Positions 18,163 through 27,143 of a stretch of DNA of 64,000 nucleotides are shown one piece after another. Position 1 is the stretch's first letter; every line of letters starts with the position of its first letter. The DNA lies in contig NZ_OESG01000014.1 of assembly GCF_900240945.1 (NCBI RefSeq), positions 1,160,015 to 1,224,014 of the forward strand. Reading direction: 5' to 3'. Position numbers and translations under genes: made by a program. The DNA comes from Mycobacterium sp. 3519A. Its GTDB lineage: Bacteria; Actinomycetota; Actinomycetes; Mycobacteriales; Mycobacteriaceae. A model generated the notes under the pieces. The model searched no databases. It saw only the letters and a program-made list of their open reading frames with translations, and was not told the DNA's origin.

Positions 18163-19511
18163 ATCTGCCGTTCGACGAATGGATCGTGCACCAACGCTGG
18201 TACGCCGGACGCAACCGCGAACTGACCTCCGTTGAGCCCGCCGTCGTGGTCGCGTTACGAGACGACCTCGAGCTGGTACTGCTCGATGTGTCCTACGCCG
18301 AGGGCCCATCGGACCGGTACCAGGTGATCGTGCGGTGGGATTTCGGAGCCGCGGAGGCGGCGACAGACAGCGGGAGCCCGATCTCCGAATATCTCTCCGT
18401 CGCGACCATCGGCTCCGACGACGACCGCACCGCCTACGACGCGCTGTACAACCCAGCCGACGCGAAATACCTGCTGTCGCTTGTCGATTCTTCGACAGAG
18501 TTTGGAGACGTCCGGTTCGTCAAGGAGCCCGATGTCACGCTGCCGGTGGACGCCGCGCCGCGGGTGTCTTCGGCCGAGCAGTCCAACACCAGCGTGATCT
18601 TCGAAGAAAAAGCGGTGTTCAAGGTGTTCCGCCGCATCACGCCGGGCATCAACCCCGACATCGAACTGAACCGCGTACTGGCCCGCGCAGGCAACAAGCA
18701 TGTGGCGCGACTGCTCGGCTCCTACGAGACGACGCTCGCGGGCGAGCCGTATGCGCTCGGCATGGTCACCGAGTTTGCCGCCAACTCCGCCGAGGGCTGG
18801 GACATGGCGACCGCCAGCACCCGCGACCTGTTCGCCGAGGGCGACCTGTACGCCGACGAGGTCGGCGGCGACTTCGCGGGCGAGTCGTACCGGCTCGGTG
18901 AGGCCGTCGCCTCCGTACACGCCACCCTTGCCGACCAGCTCGGCACATCGACGATCGTGTTCCCGTCCGACACCATGCTGGAGCGACTGGCCGCGGCCGC
19001 TGCGGCGGTGCCCGAACTACACGAGTACGTGTCGCTGATCGAGGAGCGCTACGGCAAGCTCGCCGAAGAGACGATCACGGTCCAACGCGTGCACGGTGAC
19101 CTTCACCTCGGACAGGTGCTGCGCACTCCAGAAGGCTGGCTGCTGATCGACTTCGAAGGCGAACCCGGTCAGCCGCTCGACGAACGGCGTCGCCCCGACT
19201 CGCCGTTGCGCGACGTGGCGGGCGTGCTGCGGTCGTTCGAATACGCCGCCTATCAACGGTTGATGGAACAGTCGAGCGACGAGGACCGCGAGCGGCAACT
19301 CGGCGCGCGGGCCCGCGAGTGGGTGGACCGCAACGCCGCCTCGTTCTGCGAGGGCTACGCCGAAGTCAGCGGCGTCGACCCGCGCGACTCAGGACACCTG
19401 CTGCACGCCTACGAACTCGACAAGGCCGTGTACGAGGCCGCCTACGAGGCGCGGCACCGGCCGAGTTGGCTGCCTATCCCGCTGAAGTCCATCGCGCGGA
19501 TAGTCGGTTAG
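18159..19511 (+). CDS. mak: Maltokinase (Mak/Pep2)
   Basis: 450 residues (family ~455). It phosphorylates maltose with ATP to alpha-maltose-1-phosphate, the donor for GlgE. An N-terminal cap domain begins [14 protein letters not shown]. The aminoglycoside-phosphotransferase-like kinase core carries [14 protein letters not shown] (catalytic loop) and [12 protein letters not shown] (metal-binding Asp). Translationally coupled to treS. The C-terminus [15 protein letters not shown] is family-typical. Corresponds to Rv0127. Confidence 0.95.
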
Positions 19512-19521
19512 CGCCGAAAAA

Positions 19522-20595
19522 TCAGGCGAGGCCGCGGATCACGTCCGCGGCCGGCTTGGGCGTCCAGTCCGTGCGGTACACGCCGTAGTTGTCCTGGGCG
19601 TTGCCGTTGCCGGTGTTGCGGTCGCGGGTGGTGTACACGAACGCGGGCCCCGCGCCGGGCAGTCCGCGCCACGTGACGATGAAGTCCTGGATCCAGGCGG
19701 CCTGCGTGGCCTCGTCCACCTTCGAAGTGGCCTCGCCGAACTCGGTGGCCCAGATCTGCTTACCGCCGTCCCCGTTGGCGTTCATCGCGGCACGCAGACC
19801 GTCGTAGAGGCCACGCGGCGAGTTTGCCTTTCCGGTGGAGAAGCGGGCGTCGGTGTTGCTGGTGAACAGGTACGGGTGGAACGCGATCGCGTCGAACGAA
19901 CCGCCGCCACCTGCGGCGTAGACGTTGTTCAGGTAGTCGACGGGGTTCTTGGTGATCGAGAAGAAGTTGATGGTCGGGCTCAGCCCACCCATCACGACGG
20001 TGGCGCCCGGGTCGGCGCCCTTGATGGCGGGATACGCGGCCTTGAGCATCTGGGCGAAGCGATCGGGCTGCGGACCGGCGGCCCCCGCATTCCAGAACTG
20101 CACCGCGTTCTCCTCGTTCCACACCTCGTAGGCGGCGATGCGGCCCGCGAAATGCGACGCGACCGTGCCCGCGAAGTTGGCGAAGGTGTTGACGTCGGCG
20201 GGCGGGCTGGAGATCGCGGGCCCACCCCCGGTGGCCCAGCCCGGGGTCGAGTTGAGCAGCCCGACGACGGCGATGCCCCTTGCGTTCGCGGCGTTGATGA
20301 TGGTGTCGGCCTGCCCCCAGTCGTACGAGTCGGCGGCGGGCTGAATACCGGCCCACGGCAACATGATTCGGGCGCTGTGCACACCCGTCGACACCATCAG
20401 GTCGAGCTGCCGGTTGACGTCGTCGGGGGAGAGGAACCAGAGCCACGAATCGGCGAAACCGAGCGAGCCAACCGCCGCCGTCTCACGCACCTGGTAATTC
20501 TGCGGCCTCGACTGCGGGGACAGCACGTTGGTCAAGGTCACTGACAGCACGATGACAGCCGCCAGCGCCATGACGCTCTTCAATAAGGTACGCAA
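19522..20595 (-). CDS. Secreted or anchored GH5/GH39-like glycoside hydrolase
   Basis: 357 residues from TTG 20593-20595, chosen because GAGGGG lies at ideal spacing and the product then opens with MRTLLKSVMALAAVIVLSVT, a clean signal anchor. The TIM-barrel glycosidase shows YEVWNEENAVQFW (acid/base Glu) and IWATEFGEAT (nucleophile Glu), as in clan GH-A cellulase/PslG-like enzymes. The substrate is an extracellular glycan, unidentified. Convergent with mak, 10 bases apart. Confidence 0.82.
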   Translation of the reverse strand: MRTLLKSVMALAAVIVLSVTLTNVLSPQSRPQNYQVRETAAVGSLGFADSWLWFLSPDDVNRQLDLMVSTGVHSARIMLPWAGIQPAADSYDWGQADTIINAANARGIAVVGLLNSTPGWATGGGPAISSPPADVNTFANFAGTVASHFAGRIAAYEVWNEENAVQFWNAGAAGPQPDRFAQMLKAAYPAIKGADPGATVVMGGLSPTINFFSITKNPVDYLNNVYAAGGGGSFDAIAFHPYLFTSNTDARFSTGKANSPRGLYDGLRAAMNANGDGGKQIWATEFGEATSKVDEATQAAWIQDFIVTWRGLPGAGPAFVYTTRDRNTGNGNAQDNYGVYRTDWTPKPAADVIRGLA

Positions 20596-20735
20596 CCCAT
20601 TCCCCTCGTCTCGGGACCCGATAAGTGACATCAAACTGATGTATCGGTATTTCCCCGGAAAAAGTAACAAAACCGCTATTTCCGGTTTGCCGAGGGACTG
20701 TGTAACGGTCGACGCCCGAATCGGCACCAACCCGT

Positions 20736-21227
20736 ATGACCCTCCAACGAATCGACAATGCAGCCCGGTTGCTGGCCCGCTATGGCCTGGTGTTCGTGAT
20801 CGGCTGGTTCGGCCTGTTGAAGTTCACCGACTTCGAGGCTCAGGGCATCGAACCGCTGGTCTCAGCGAGCCCGTTCATGAGTTGGCTCTACGACATCTTC
20901 TCGGTCTACACGTTCTCGGTGCTGCTCGGCGTGTTCGAGGTCGCCGCGGCGGTGCTGATCGCCGTCAAGGCGTGGTGGCCGAAGGCGTCGATCGTCGGCA
21001 GCGCGCTGGCGCTGCTGCTGTTCGTCGCGACGATCAGCTTCCTGTTCACCACCCCCGGTGTGTTCGACGAAGCCGCGGGTGGCTTCCCGCGACTGTCCGC
21101 GACCGGCGGATTCCTGATCAAGGATGTCGCGCTGATCGGCATCTCGGCGTGGACCCTTGCCGACGCCCTGCGGGCAACCCGCAGCAGTCTCCCCGCCTCC
21201 TCACAGGCCCACGCAACCTCGTGGTGA
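20736..21227 (+). CDS. DUF417 (YkgB/RclC-like) membrane protein
   Basis: 163 residues with four hydrophobic spans: YGLVFVIGWFGLLKF, a span around FSVLLGVFEVAAAVLIAV, SIVGSALALLLFVATISFLF and DVALIGISAWTLADAL. GWFGLLKFTDFEAQGIEPLV is the hallmark of DUF417/YkgB proteins. The E. coli member RclC belongs to the reactive-chlorine-resistance operon; whether that role transfers is unknown. The following GT39 gene starts 13 bases downstream. Confidence 0.82.
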   Translation: MTLQRIDNAARLLARYGLVFVIGWFGLLKFTDFEAQGIEPLVSASPFMSWLYDIFSVYTFSVLLGVFEVAAAVLIAVKAWWPKASIVGSALALLLFVATISFLFTTPGVFDEAAGGFPRLSATGGFLIKDVALIGISAWTLADALRATRSSLPASSQAHATSW

Positions 21228-21240
21228 CTGACTGGCGGGT

Positions 21241-23121
21241 GTGACTTCGACGCTGGACGCGCCCGCCGCCGACTTCGACCACCCACGGCCCACCCGGTGG
21301 ACCACTGACACGTGGCACCGGGTGGGCCTCGTCGCGCTTCTACTCGCGACCGCGGTCATGTACCTGTGGAACATCACCATCAACGGCATGGGCAACCAGT
21401 TCTATGCCGCTGCCGCCCAAGCGGGTTCGAAGAACTGGGAAGCGTTGCTGTTCGGCTCGCTGGACGTGCACAACTTCATCACCGTCGACAAGCCGCCGGT
21501 ATCGCAATGGGTGATGGGGCTGTCCGGGCAACTCTTCGGGTTCAGCAGCGCCAGCATGATGGTGCCGCAGGCGCTGATGGCGGTGGCCGCCGTCGCGCTG
21601 CTGTACGGCGCCGTCACCCGGGTCTGCGGCCCGGGCAGCGGACTGCTCGCCGGAGCGGTGTTGGCCCTGACGCCGGTGGCGGCGTTGATGTTTCGGTTCA
21701 ACAACCCCGATGCGGTGATGGTGCTGCTGATGATGGCCGCGGCGTACTGCACGGTGCGCGCCCTCGACAAGGGGAGTGCGAAGTGGCTGGCATGGGCCGG
21801 GGCGGCGTTGGGCTTTGCGTTCCTCGCGAAGATGCTCGAAGGCCTGATGGTGGCGCCCGCACTGGCGGCGGCGTATCTGCTGGCCGCTCCGACGACGATG
21901 CGGGTCCGGTTGCGGCACGTGTTGGTGGCCGCGGTCGCGTTCGTCGTCTCCGCCGGTTGGTTCGTGGTGCTGACCCTGTTGTGGCCGGCGTCGTCGCGGC
22001 CGTACATCGCCGGCTCCACCGACAACAACTTCATGAATCTGGTGTTGGGCTACAACGGATTTGCCCGGGTACTGGGTAAAAATCACATGGCGTTCGGCGC
22101 CCCGGCCCACGTCGTCGGATCGTCGGCGGGCGCGCAACTGCGGGTCGGCGGGCACGGCTTCGGCGGCTTCGGCAACCAATCGCAGGGCCTGCCGCGACTG
22201 TTCAACGGTGAATTCGGTTTCGAGATCGGCTGGTTGGTGCCCGCGGCGCTGCTGGCGACTGTTCTGGTGGTGGCGTCCCGTGGCCGCACGCCGCGGACGG
22301 ACCTGACACGGGCCGCCGCGATTCTGTTCGGCGGGTGGCTGATCGTCGACGGACTGGTGCTGAGCTTCATGCACGGGACGATCCACGCGTACTACTGCAT
22401 GTCCGTCGCGCCCCCGATTGCGGCCATGTTCGCGATCGGCGTGCACGAATTGTGGCAGCTCCGGGAAAAGTGGTTGTACCGAGGCGGTTTGGCGGTGCTG
22501 CTCGGCGGCACGGGTATCTGGGGCTGGTACGTGCTGGGCCGCAACGCCGACTGGCTGCCCGCCCTGCGGTGGATCATCCTGGTGCTCGCGGTCGGCGCGG
22601 CAGCGTGTCTGCTCGGTCAGCGCTTCACGACGGCCGCGCTGGGCGTCGGTGTGGTGGCCGCCCTCGCCGGACCCGCGGTTTATGCGATCGTCACCATCGG
22701 CCAACCGCACGAAGGCGGCGGCCCGACCGTCGGGCCCGCCGACAAGGACCCCCAGATGCACTTCTGGTTCGCCCAGGGCGCGGACAACCCGGACCTCACC
22801 GCGCTGCTGAAGAACACCAACACGGAATGGTCGGCGGCGGTGCTGCGGTCATCGGTGGCCGCGAATCTCGAATTGTCTTCGGACACCGCGGTGATGGCGA
22901 TCGGCGGATTCATCGGCAGCGATCCGGTGCCGACGTTGAGCGAGTTCAAAGACGATGTGGCCAAGCACAAGGTGGCGTACTACGTCGTGCTGAACAACCG
23001 CGGCCACGGCCCGGGGTGGGGCAACCGTGGTCACGCCGACATCGGCAACTGGGTGGCCGCCACGTTCCGTCCGATCAACATCGGCGACGCGACGGTGTAC
23101 GACTTGTCGGCACCGAAGTAG
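21241..23121 (+). CDS. GT39-type membrane glycosyltransferase (ArnT/PMT-like)
   Basis: 626 residues from GTG 21241. A polytopic protein with at least ten predicted spans and a C-terminal soluble domain. The first periplasmic loop contains GNQFYAAAAQAGSKNW and VDKPPVSQW, the Asp/Lys/Pro motif of polyprenyl-phosphate-sugar-dependent GT-C enzymes. HGTIHAYYCMSVAPPIAAMF is a second family-typical loop. Probably transfers a sugar from decaprenyl phosphate to an envelope acceptor. The C-terminal 91 bases are overlapped on the other strand by a small gene. Confidence 0.87.
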   Translation: MTSTLDAPAADFDHPRPTRWTTDTWHRVGLVALLLATAVMYLWNITINGMGNQFYAAAAQAGSKNWEALLFGSLDVHNFITVDKPPVSQWVMGLSGQLFGFSSASMMVPQALMAVAAVALLYGAVTRVCGPGSGLLAGAVLALTPVAALMFRFNNPDAVMVLLMMAAAYCTVRALDKGSAKWLAWAGAALGFAFLAKMLEGLMVAPALAAAYLLAAPTTMRVRLRHVLVAAVAFVVSAGWFVVLTLLWPASSRPYIAGSTDNNFMNLVLGYNGFARVLGKNHMAFGAPAHVVGSSAGAQLRVGGHGFGGFGNQSQGLPRLFNGEFGFEIGWLVPAALLATVLVVASRGRTPRTDLTRAAAILFGGWLIVDGLVLSFMHGTIHAYYCMSVAPPIAAMFAIGVHELWQLREKWLYRGGLAVLLGGTGIWGWYVLGRNADWLPALRWIILVLAVGAAACLLGQRFTTAALGVGVVAALAGPAVYAIVTIGQPHEGGGPTVGPADKDPQMHFWFAQGADNPDLTALLKNTNTEWSAAVLRSSVAANLELSSDTAVMAIGGFIGSDPVPTLSEFKDDVAKHKVAYYVVLNNRGHGPGWGNRGHADIGNWVAATFRPINIGDATVYDLSAPK

Positions 23122-23333
23122 TCACGGACCCTGGTTTCCAGGCGGGCCATCTGTGCGGGGTCGGCGGGATCGGCGGCGACCGCCAGCACCCGGTCGGATG
23201 GATAGCCATGCATGAGCGGCACCAGGTCGGTGGCGAAGCGACTGCTGATCGCCACCTGCTGGCCGTCGCGCAACAACTTTCGGGCCAGCCGCGCGCCTTC
23301 TTCGGTGCCTGCGTCGAGTACGAGAACGATCAT
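23031..23333 (-). CDS. Short Rossmann-fold (SDR-like) protein
   Basis: 100 residues from ATG 23331-23333. It shows the beginning of an NAD(P)-binding Rossmann fold (MIVLVLDAGTEEGARLARKLLRDGQQVAISSR, split here as residues 1-16 and 17-32), then DLVPLMHGYPSDRVLAVAADPADPAQMARL, then stops, so it lacks a catalytic region. Its last ~30 codons lie antisense to the 3' end of the GT39 gene. Codon-position GC and protein-like sequence support it. Function unknown. Confidence 0.55.
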   Translation of the reverse strand: MIVLVLDAGTEEGARLARKLLRDGQQVAISSRFATDLVPLMHGYPSDRVLAVAADPADPAQMARLETRVRDYFGADKSYTVASPMLIGRNVAATQLPMSA

Positions 23334-23395
23334 GAGTCCACTGTGTCGCCGCCGGGTGTGCCGACGATGTGCGGGACCTATGACCCGCACATGAA

Positions 23396-24217
23396 CTAGC
23401 GGACCAGGCGGCGCAGCAGCGTGGAGGCCACCGCGATGCCGAGGACCGCGGCCAGAATCAGCACACCGATGTCGAGAAGCGCGTTGCTCGGCGTGCCGAT
23501 CAGCAGCCCGCGCAACGCATTCACCTCATAGGACAGCGGGTTGATCGCAGACAGCCAGCGCAGCCAATGAGGCATGACGTCGACGGGGTAGAGCGCGTTG
23601 GACGCGAAGAACAACGGCATCGTGATGGCCTGGCCGATGCCCATCATCCGGTCGCGGTGGCGCACCAGGCCCGCCAGAGTCATGGAAAGGCAGGCGAAGA
23701 ACGCCGCGGCGAGCACCACCACCGCCATCGCGGCAAGGATTTTCAACGGGTTGACGGTCAGCTGCGCGCCAAGCAGATAGGCCAGCGCCAGCACGCCGAT
23801 CACCTGCACCACCGACCGCACCCCGGCGGCGAATGCCTTACCCGTGATGAGGGCCGACGCGGGAGCGGGCGTCACCATCAACTTGGCCAGAATGCCCGCG
23901 TCGCGGTCCCAGATGAGCTGGATGCCGTAGAAGATCGAGATGAACATCGCCGACTGCGCGATGATGCCCGGCGCCAAAAAGGCGAGATAGGGCACGTCGC
24001 CGGTGTCGATCACCCGCAACCGGTTGAACGTCTGACCGAAGATCAGCAGCCACAGCGCGGGCTGCACCATCCGGGTGAACAGCTCGGTGTTGTCGTGGCG
24101 CAGCTTCTGCAACTCCACGATCGCGAAAGCGCTCATCCGCATGGCCATTCCACGGACCCGCCGCCAGCCGCGCGGCGCGAGGACGATCTGCACGTCGATG
24201 TTCTGGTCAACTGACAC
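23396..24217 (-). CDS. ABC-2 type drug-efflux permease
   Basis: 273 residues from GTG 24215-24217, overlapping the ATPase stop by 11 bases. Six predicted spans and the ABC-2 family layout: VELQKLRHDNTELFTRMVQPALWLLIFG at the N-terminus, and LFFASNALYPVDVMPHWLRWLSAINPLSYEVNALR near the C-terminus, the signature of DrrB/NodJ-type exporters. Works with the ATPase just upstream. Substrate unknown, hydrophobic drug or lipid likely. Confidence 0.88.
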   Translation of the reverse strand: MSVDQNIDVQIVLAPRGWRRVRGMAMRMSAFAIVELQKLRHDNTELFTRMVQPALWLLIFGQTFNRLRVIDTGDVPYLAFLAPGIIAQSAMFISIFYGIQLIWDRDAGILAKLMVTPAPASALITGKAFAAGVRSVVQVIGVLALAYLLGAQLTVNPLKILAAMAVVVLAAAFFACLSMTLAGLVRHRDRMMGIGQAITMPLFFASNALYPVDVMPHWLRWLSAINPLSYEVNALRGLLIGTPSNALLDIGVLILAAVLGIAVASTLLRRLVR

Positions 24218-25016
24218 GGCGGGCCGTCCTTCTGGTGTTGCGGATCGCGCGGATCCCGGTCTGCGAGGTGTCCTCGCCGAGATCGGAACCGGCGTAATGA
24301 CGGAAGACGTCTTCGAGCGTCGCCTGTGGGGACACGGTCTGCTTGAGCTCGGCGGGCGTGCCGACCGCCTGCAGCTGACCGTGATGCATCAGCGCCACCC
24401 GGTCGCACAGCGCGTCCGCCTCGGCCATGTAGTGGGTGGTCAGCAGCACGGTCATGCCGAAGGTGCGCTGCATGTACTCGACCTGGGCCCAGACGCTGTC
24501 GCGCGCAATGGGATCCAGGCCCACCGTCGGCTCGTCGAGGATCAGCAGCGACGGCCGGTTGACCAGCGCCTGCGCCAGCTCCAGTCGCCGGACCATGCCG
24601 CCGGAGTACGTGCCTGCGACGGCGTCGGCGACGTCGAGCAGCTGCATCGCGTCGAGCACTTCGTCGACCCGTTCGGCGCGTTCACCGCGCGGCACGTCGT
24701 ACAGTCGGGCGAACAGCTCGACGTTCTGCCTGCCGGTCAGGGCGGCCTCGATCGAAAGCTGTTGCGGCACATAGCCGATGTTGTGCCGGATGTCCATGGT
24801 GTGGCGGCGGGAGTCGAGGCCGAAGACGGCCACCTGCCCGCTCTGCACCGGTGTCAGCGTGGTCAGCACCCGGACCACCGTGGTCTTGCCTGCCCCGTTG
24901 GGGCCGAGCAGGCCGACCGTCTCACCGCAGCGCACCTGCAGGTTGAGGTCGTCGACCGCGGTGAACTGCCCATAGCGGTGGGTCAGGTGCTGACAGTCGA
25001 TGGCAAGCGGTGTCAT
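24207..25016 (-). CDS. ABC-2 type efflux ATPase (DrrA-like)
   Basis: 269 residues. Walker A GPNGAGKTT, Q-loop YVPQQ, signature YSGGMVRR, Walker B LILDEPTVGLDP and the H-loop LLTTHYMAEAD are intact. A C-terminal extension (ATLEDVFRHYAGSDL) is typical for DrrA/CcmA-type exporters. The start ATG overlaps the MarR stop (ATGA) and its stop overlaps the permease start, giving a compact marR-ATPase-permease operon. Confidence 0.93.
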   Translation of the reverse strand: MTPLAIDCQHLTHRYGQFTAVDDLNLQVRCGETVGLLGPNGAGKTTVVRVLTTLTPVQSGQVAVFGLDSRRHTMDIRHNIGYVPQQLSIEAALTGRQNVELFARLYDVPRGERAERVDEVLDAMQLLDVADAVAGTYSGGMVRRLELAQALVNRPSLLILDEPTVGLDPIARDSVWAQVEYMQRTFGMTVLLTTHYMAEADALCDRVALMHHGQLQAVGTPAELKQTVSPQATLEDVFRHYAGSDLGEDTSQTGIRAIRNTRRTARRVS

Positions 25017-25468
25017 CGCGACTGCCTCTCGTGCAGCATGCGGGTCATCTCGGCGAGTACCTCCAGTCCGTGTTCCAGGCTGTCGAGTTGGTCGGGGTCC
25101 AACTCGTCGAGCACCGCGACGAGCGCGGCGCGGCGCGCGGCACGCGATTCGTCGGCGATGCGCTGCGCCGACTCGGTCAGCCGCAACCGTCCCACCCTGC
25201 GGTCGTCCGCGTCGACGGTGCGGATCAGCAGGCCGTCGGCCGCGAGTTTGGACACCAGCGTCGAGGCCGTGTTCGGCACCAACCCCAATTCGGCGGCCGC
25301 CTCCCGCACGGAGATACCCGGTTGGCGGCCGACCAAGCGCAGCATCTCGGCCTGCGACTGGGTCAGCCCGGTGGCGTCGAATCCGCTGCCGGTCGACCGG
25401 CGCAGCTGTCGGCGGAACCGGCCCACCACGTTGAACAGCTCGGCGATCAGATCGGTGCGGGTCTCCAC
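25013..25468 (-). CDS. MarR-family regulator of the efflux operon
   Basis: 151 residues: winged helix with GISVREAAAELGLVPNTASTLVSKL as the HTH and RTVDADDRRVGRLRLTESAQ as the wing. It is the first gene of the efflux operon and translationally coupled to the ATPase. A perfect palindrome lies 16 bases upstream of its start, so autorepression relieved by an exported compound is the natural model. Confidence 0.9.
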   Translation of the reverse strand: METRTDLIAELFNVVGRFRRQLRRSTGSGFDATGLTQSQAEMLRLVGRQPGISVREAAAELGLVPNTASTLVSKLAADGLLIRTVDADDRRVGRLRLTESAQRIADESRAARRAALVAVLDELDPDQLDSLEHGLEVLAEMTRMLHERQSR

Positions 25469-25483
25469 GACGCCCGATAATAC

Positions 25484-25496
25484 CTCTGTTACAGAG
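25484..25496. promoter_or_regulatory. Predicted MarR operator palindrome
   Basis: CTCTGTTACAGAG is a perfect 6-1-6 palindrome in the 55-bp region between the divergent marR (start 25468) and the small hypothetical gene at 25524. A partial copy (TTTACAGG) follows at 25501-25508. Size and location are typical for a MarR dimer site covering both promoters. Confidence 0.55.
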
Positions 25497-25523
25497 TCTT
25501 TTTACAGGGGCGAGAATGGAGTC

Positions 25524-25895
25524 ATGGCCTCCTATCTGGTCAACGACGCCGCAGTGGCCAAAGCCAGGGCGCTGATCGACGCTCGGCAGTATGTCCTCGA
25601 CAGCGACTGGGGACAGGTGCAACCGCGCGCCGACGCGCAGAACGCCTACCTCAAGACGCACAGCTGGGCCGAGTACGCCGAGTGGCACCTGGGGCTGACG
25701 CAGGGCGCCTCCGACGAGACGAAGGCGCGATATGCGTTCGTGTACGGCGACTTTCGCCGACTCCACCGCAGCGGCCTGATCGCCTGCGTCTACCGGGCCG
25801 CTGAGTGGCGGCACAAGGACGTCGAACTGGCCGCCCACGACCTGCTGCAGTACCTCGACAGGAAGACGGGTCTGGAGCCGACCGCCAAGTCGTGA
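25524..25895 (+). CDS. Conserved hypothetical protein (123 aa)
   Basis: 123 residues from ATG 25524, predicted soluble and alpha-helical (AVAKARALIDARQYVLDSDWGQ, SAWAEYAEWHLGL-like segment, YAFVYGDFRRLHRSGLIACVYRAAEW). Composition and codon use are those of a real gene. I do not recognise a functional family. Divergent from the MarR efflux operon and sharing its promoter region, so possibly under the same regulator. Confidence 0.75.
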   Translation: MASYLVNDAAVAKARALIDARQYVLDSDWGQVQPRADAQNAYLKTHSWAEYAEWHLGLTQGASDETKARYAFVYGDFRRLHRSGLIACVYRAAEWRHKDVELAAHDLLQYLDRKTGLEPTAKS

Positions 25896-26456
25896 CTACG
25901 GCCTGAGCATGAAGTGCAGGAAGCTCTCCTGAAGACCGGGTGGGGCGGCGGGCGCGGAGTCCGTCGAGTGCAGCAGTCCGACGCCGGCGGAGAACACCAC
26001 GAACGCGCGCAGCGCTGCGTCGTCGCGGTCGAACCCGCAATCGACGAACGCGCGCCGGATGGCGCGCAGCACCCGCGCGTCGCTTTCCTGAACGCTGGCC
26101 AGGACCTCGTCGTCCGTCAGCGCCCACACCCGCATCGCCCGCTCGAGTTGCCACTGGTCAGGCGCGACCCAGGTCTGGATCATCACGCGCAGACGGTCGC
26201 GGGGGTCGACGTCGGGCATCTGCTCGAACTTCCGCCGGTTACGGTCCCGCAACGCACCCCACGCCTTGATCAGCTCGCGGCGATAGGCGGCGGTGTCGGA
26301 GAAATGCCAGTAGAAACTGCCCTTGGTGACATGCAGGCGTTCGGACAACCGGTCCACCCGCAGTGCATTCGGGCCGCCCTCGGCGAGCGCAGCAAATCCA
26401 GCGTCGATCCAGTCATCGGCTGTCAGCCGACCGCCAGAATTGCGCGGCGGCACCAT
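25896..26456 (-). CDS. TetR-family transcriptional regulator
   Basis: 186 residues. The N-terminal HTH is ALRVDRLSERLHVTKGSFYWHFSDTAAYRRELI, with TKGSFYWHF as recognition helix. The C-terminal ligand domain is helical with no recognisable specificity (FVVFSAGVGLLHSTDSAPAAPPGLQESF). Its stop codon directly abuts the stop of the convergent hypothetical gene. No obvious divergent target is closer than the acidic protein gene at 26751. Confidence 0.88.
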   Translation of the reverse strand: MVPPRNSGGRLTADDWIDAGFAALAEGGPNALRVDRLSERLHVTKGSFYWHFSDTAAYRRELIKAWGALRDRNRRKFEQMPDVDPRDRLRVMIQTWVAPDQWQLERAMRVWALTDDEVLASVQESDARVLRAIRRAFVDCGFDRDDAALRAFVVFSAGVGLLHSTDSAPAAPPGLQESFLHFMLRP

Positions 26457-26660
26457 GTGGGCAGCATACGGCGCTCAATCCGGGCAGCGGCTGACACCCG
26501 GGAAAATTACGGGGGAGGGAGGTGCTGGCAACCGTGACCGCCAGGTAGGGCGCCGCCGCTCTTCGGCTTCCTACTCCGGCCCGCCCGGCCGGCGGCGTCA
26601 GCGGAATTCCGAGAAATCCCGAGAGCCATGGCGGCGGCCACGGTTGCTGCAGCAGCTAGA

Positions 26661-26740
26661 CCGTACCATACGGCCTGGTACGGAGACGTGATCTCGATTT
26701 GCAAGCGCCCATGCCGCACAACAGCTTTAGGTATGCGGCA
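26661..26740. promoter_or_regulatory. Two inverted repeats before the acidic-protein genes
   Basis: The 294-base gap between the TetR gene and the acidic-protein gene contains CCGTACCA (26661-26668) paired with TGGTACGG (26676-26683), a perfect 8-bp inverted repeat with a 7-base spacer. It also contains TGCCGCA (26712-26718) paired with TGCGGCA (26734-26740), ending 10 bases before the ATG at 26751. They could be operator sites, for example for the adjacent TetR, or leader hairpins. The rest of the gap shows nothing recognisable. Confidence 0.35.
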
Positions 26741-26750
26741 CCATAAGCAC

Positions 26751-27101
26751 ATGGCCTCTGACGAGTTCGACGACAACCCACTGACGCCGGAAGAGGAACT
26801 GGACTCCGACGAAATCCGCAACGACGACGGCGACGAGGTCGTCGATCCGCCCGACGAGTGGATCGAGGCGAAGGACAACGAGACGCTCGACGAGCGGCTG
26901 GCAGAGGAGATTCCCGACGACCTCGGCGACGAGGACACCCCAGCGCCGACCGAGGCCCACGACTCCGACGCGGGCGGCGGCCTGCGGTTGGTCAGCAACT
27001 ACGACATCGACCATCTGGATCCGGAAACGCACGGGCGGGAGCACGGCCAGGTCGACGGGACGCCTGAGGACGGCGAATCGTTCTACGACGTCGTGGAGTG
27101 A
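26751..27101 (+). CDS. Acidic disordered protein, DUF5709-like, copy 1
   Basis: 116 residues from ATG 26751, strongly acidic and probably disordered. Core motif: LDSDEIRNDDGDEVVDPPDEW, then ETLDERLAEEIPDD; it ends GESFYDVVE. The ETLDERLAEE-type segment resembles the actinobacterial DUF5709 family as I remember it. It shares its core and its end with the next gene, making the two tandem paralogues. Function unknown. Confidence 0.72.
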   Translation: MASDEFDDNPLTPEEELDSDEIRNDDGDEVVDPPDEWIEAKDNETLDERLAEEIPDDLGDEDTPAPTEAHDSDAGGGLRLVSNYDIDHLDPETHGREHGQVDGTPEDGESFYDVVE

Positions 27102-27143
27102 GCCCGGCGTTTAGCGCTGTGCCCATTGGGCAACCGGACCGTT

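Noticed and set aside
21340..22761. 473-codon minus-strand frame opposite the GT39 gene
   Set aside because: The GT39 gene has all its family motifs in the sense frame; the opposite frame is low-information shadow.
24075..25895. 606-codon plus-strand open frame across the efflux operon
   Set aside because: Only its last 123 codons (25524-25895) look like protein. The rest is antisense to the intact ATPase, permease and MarR genes and is rich in Arg/His/Ser shadow composition.
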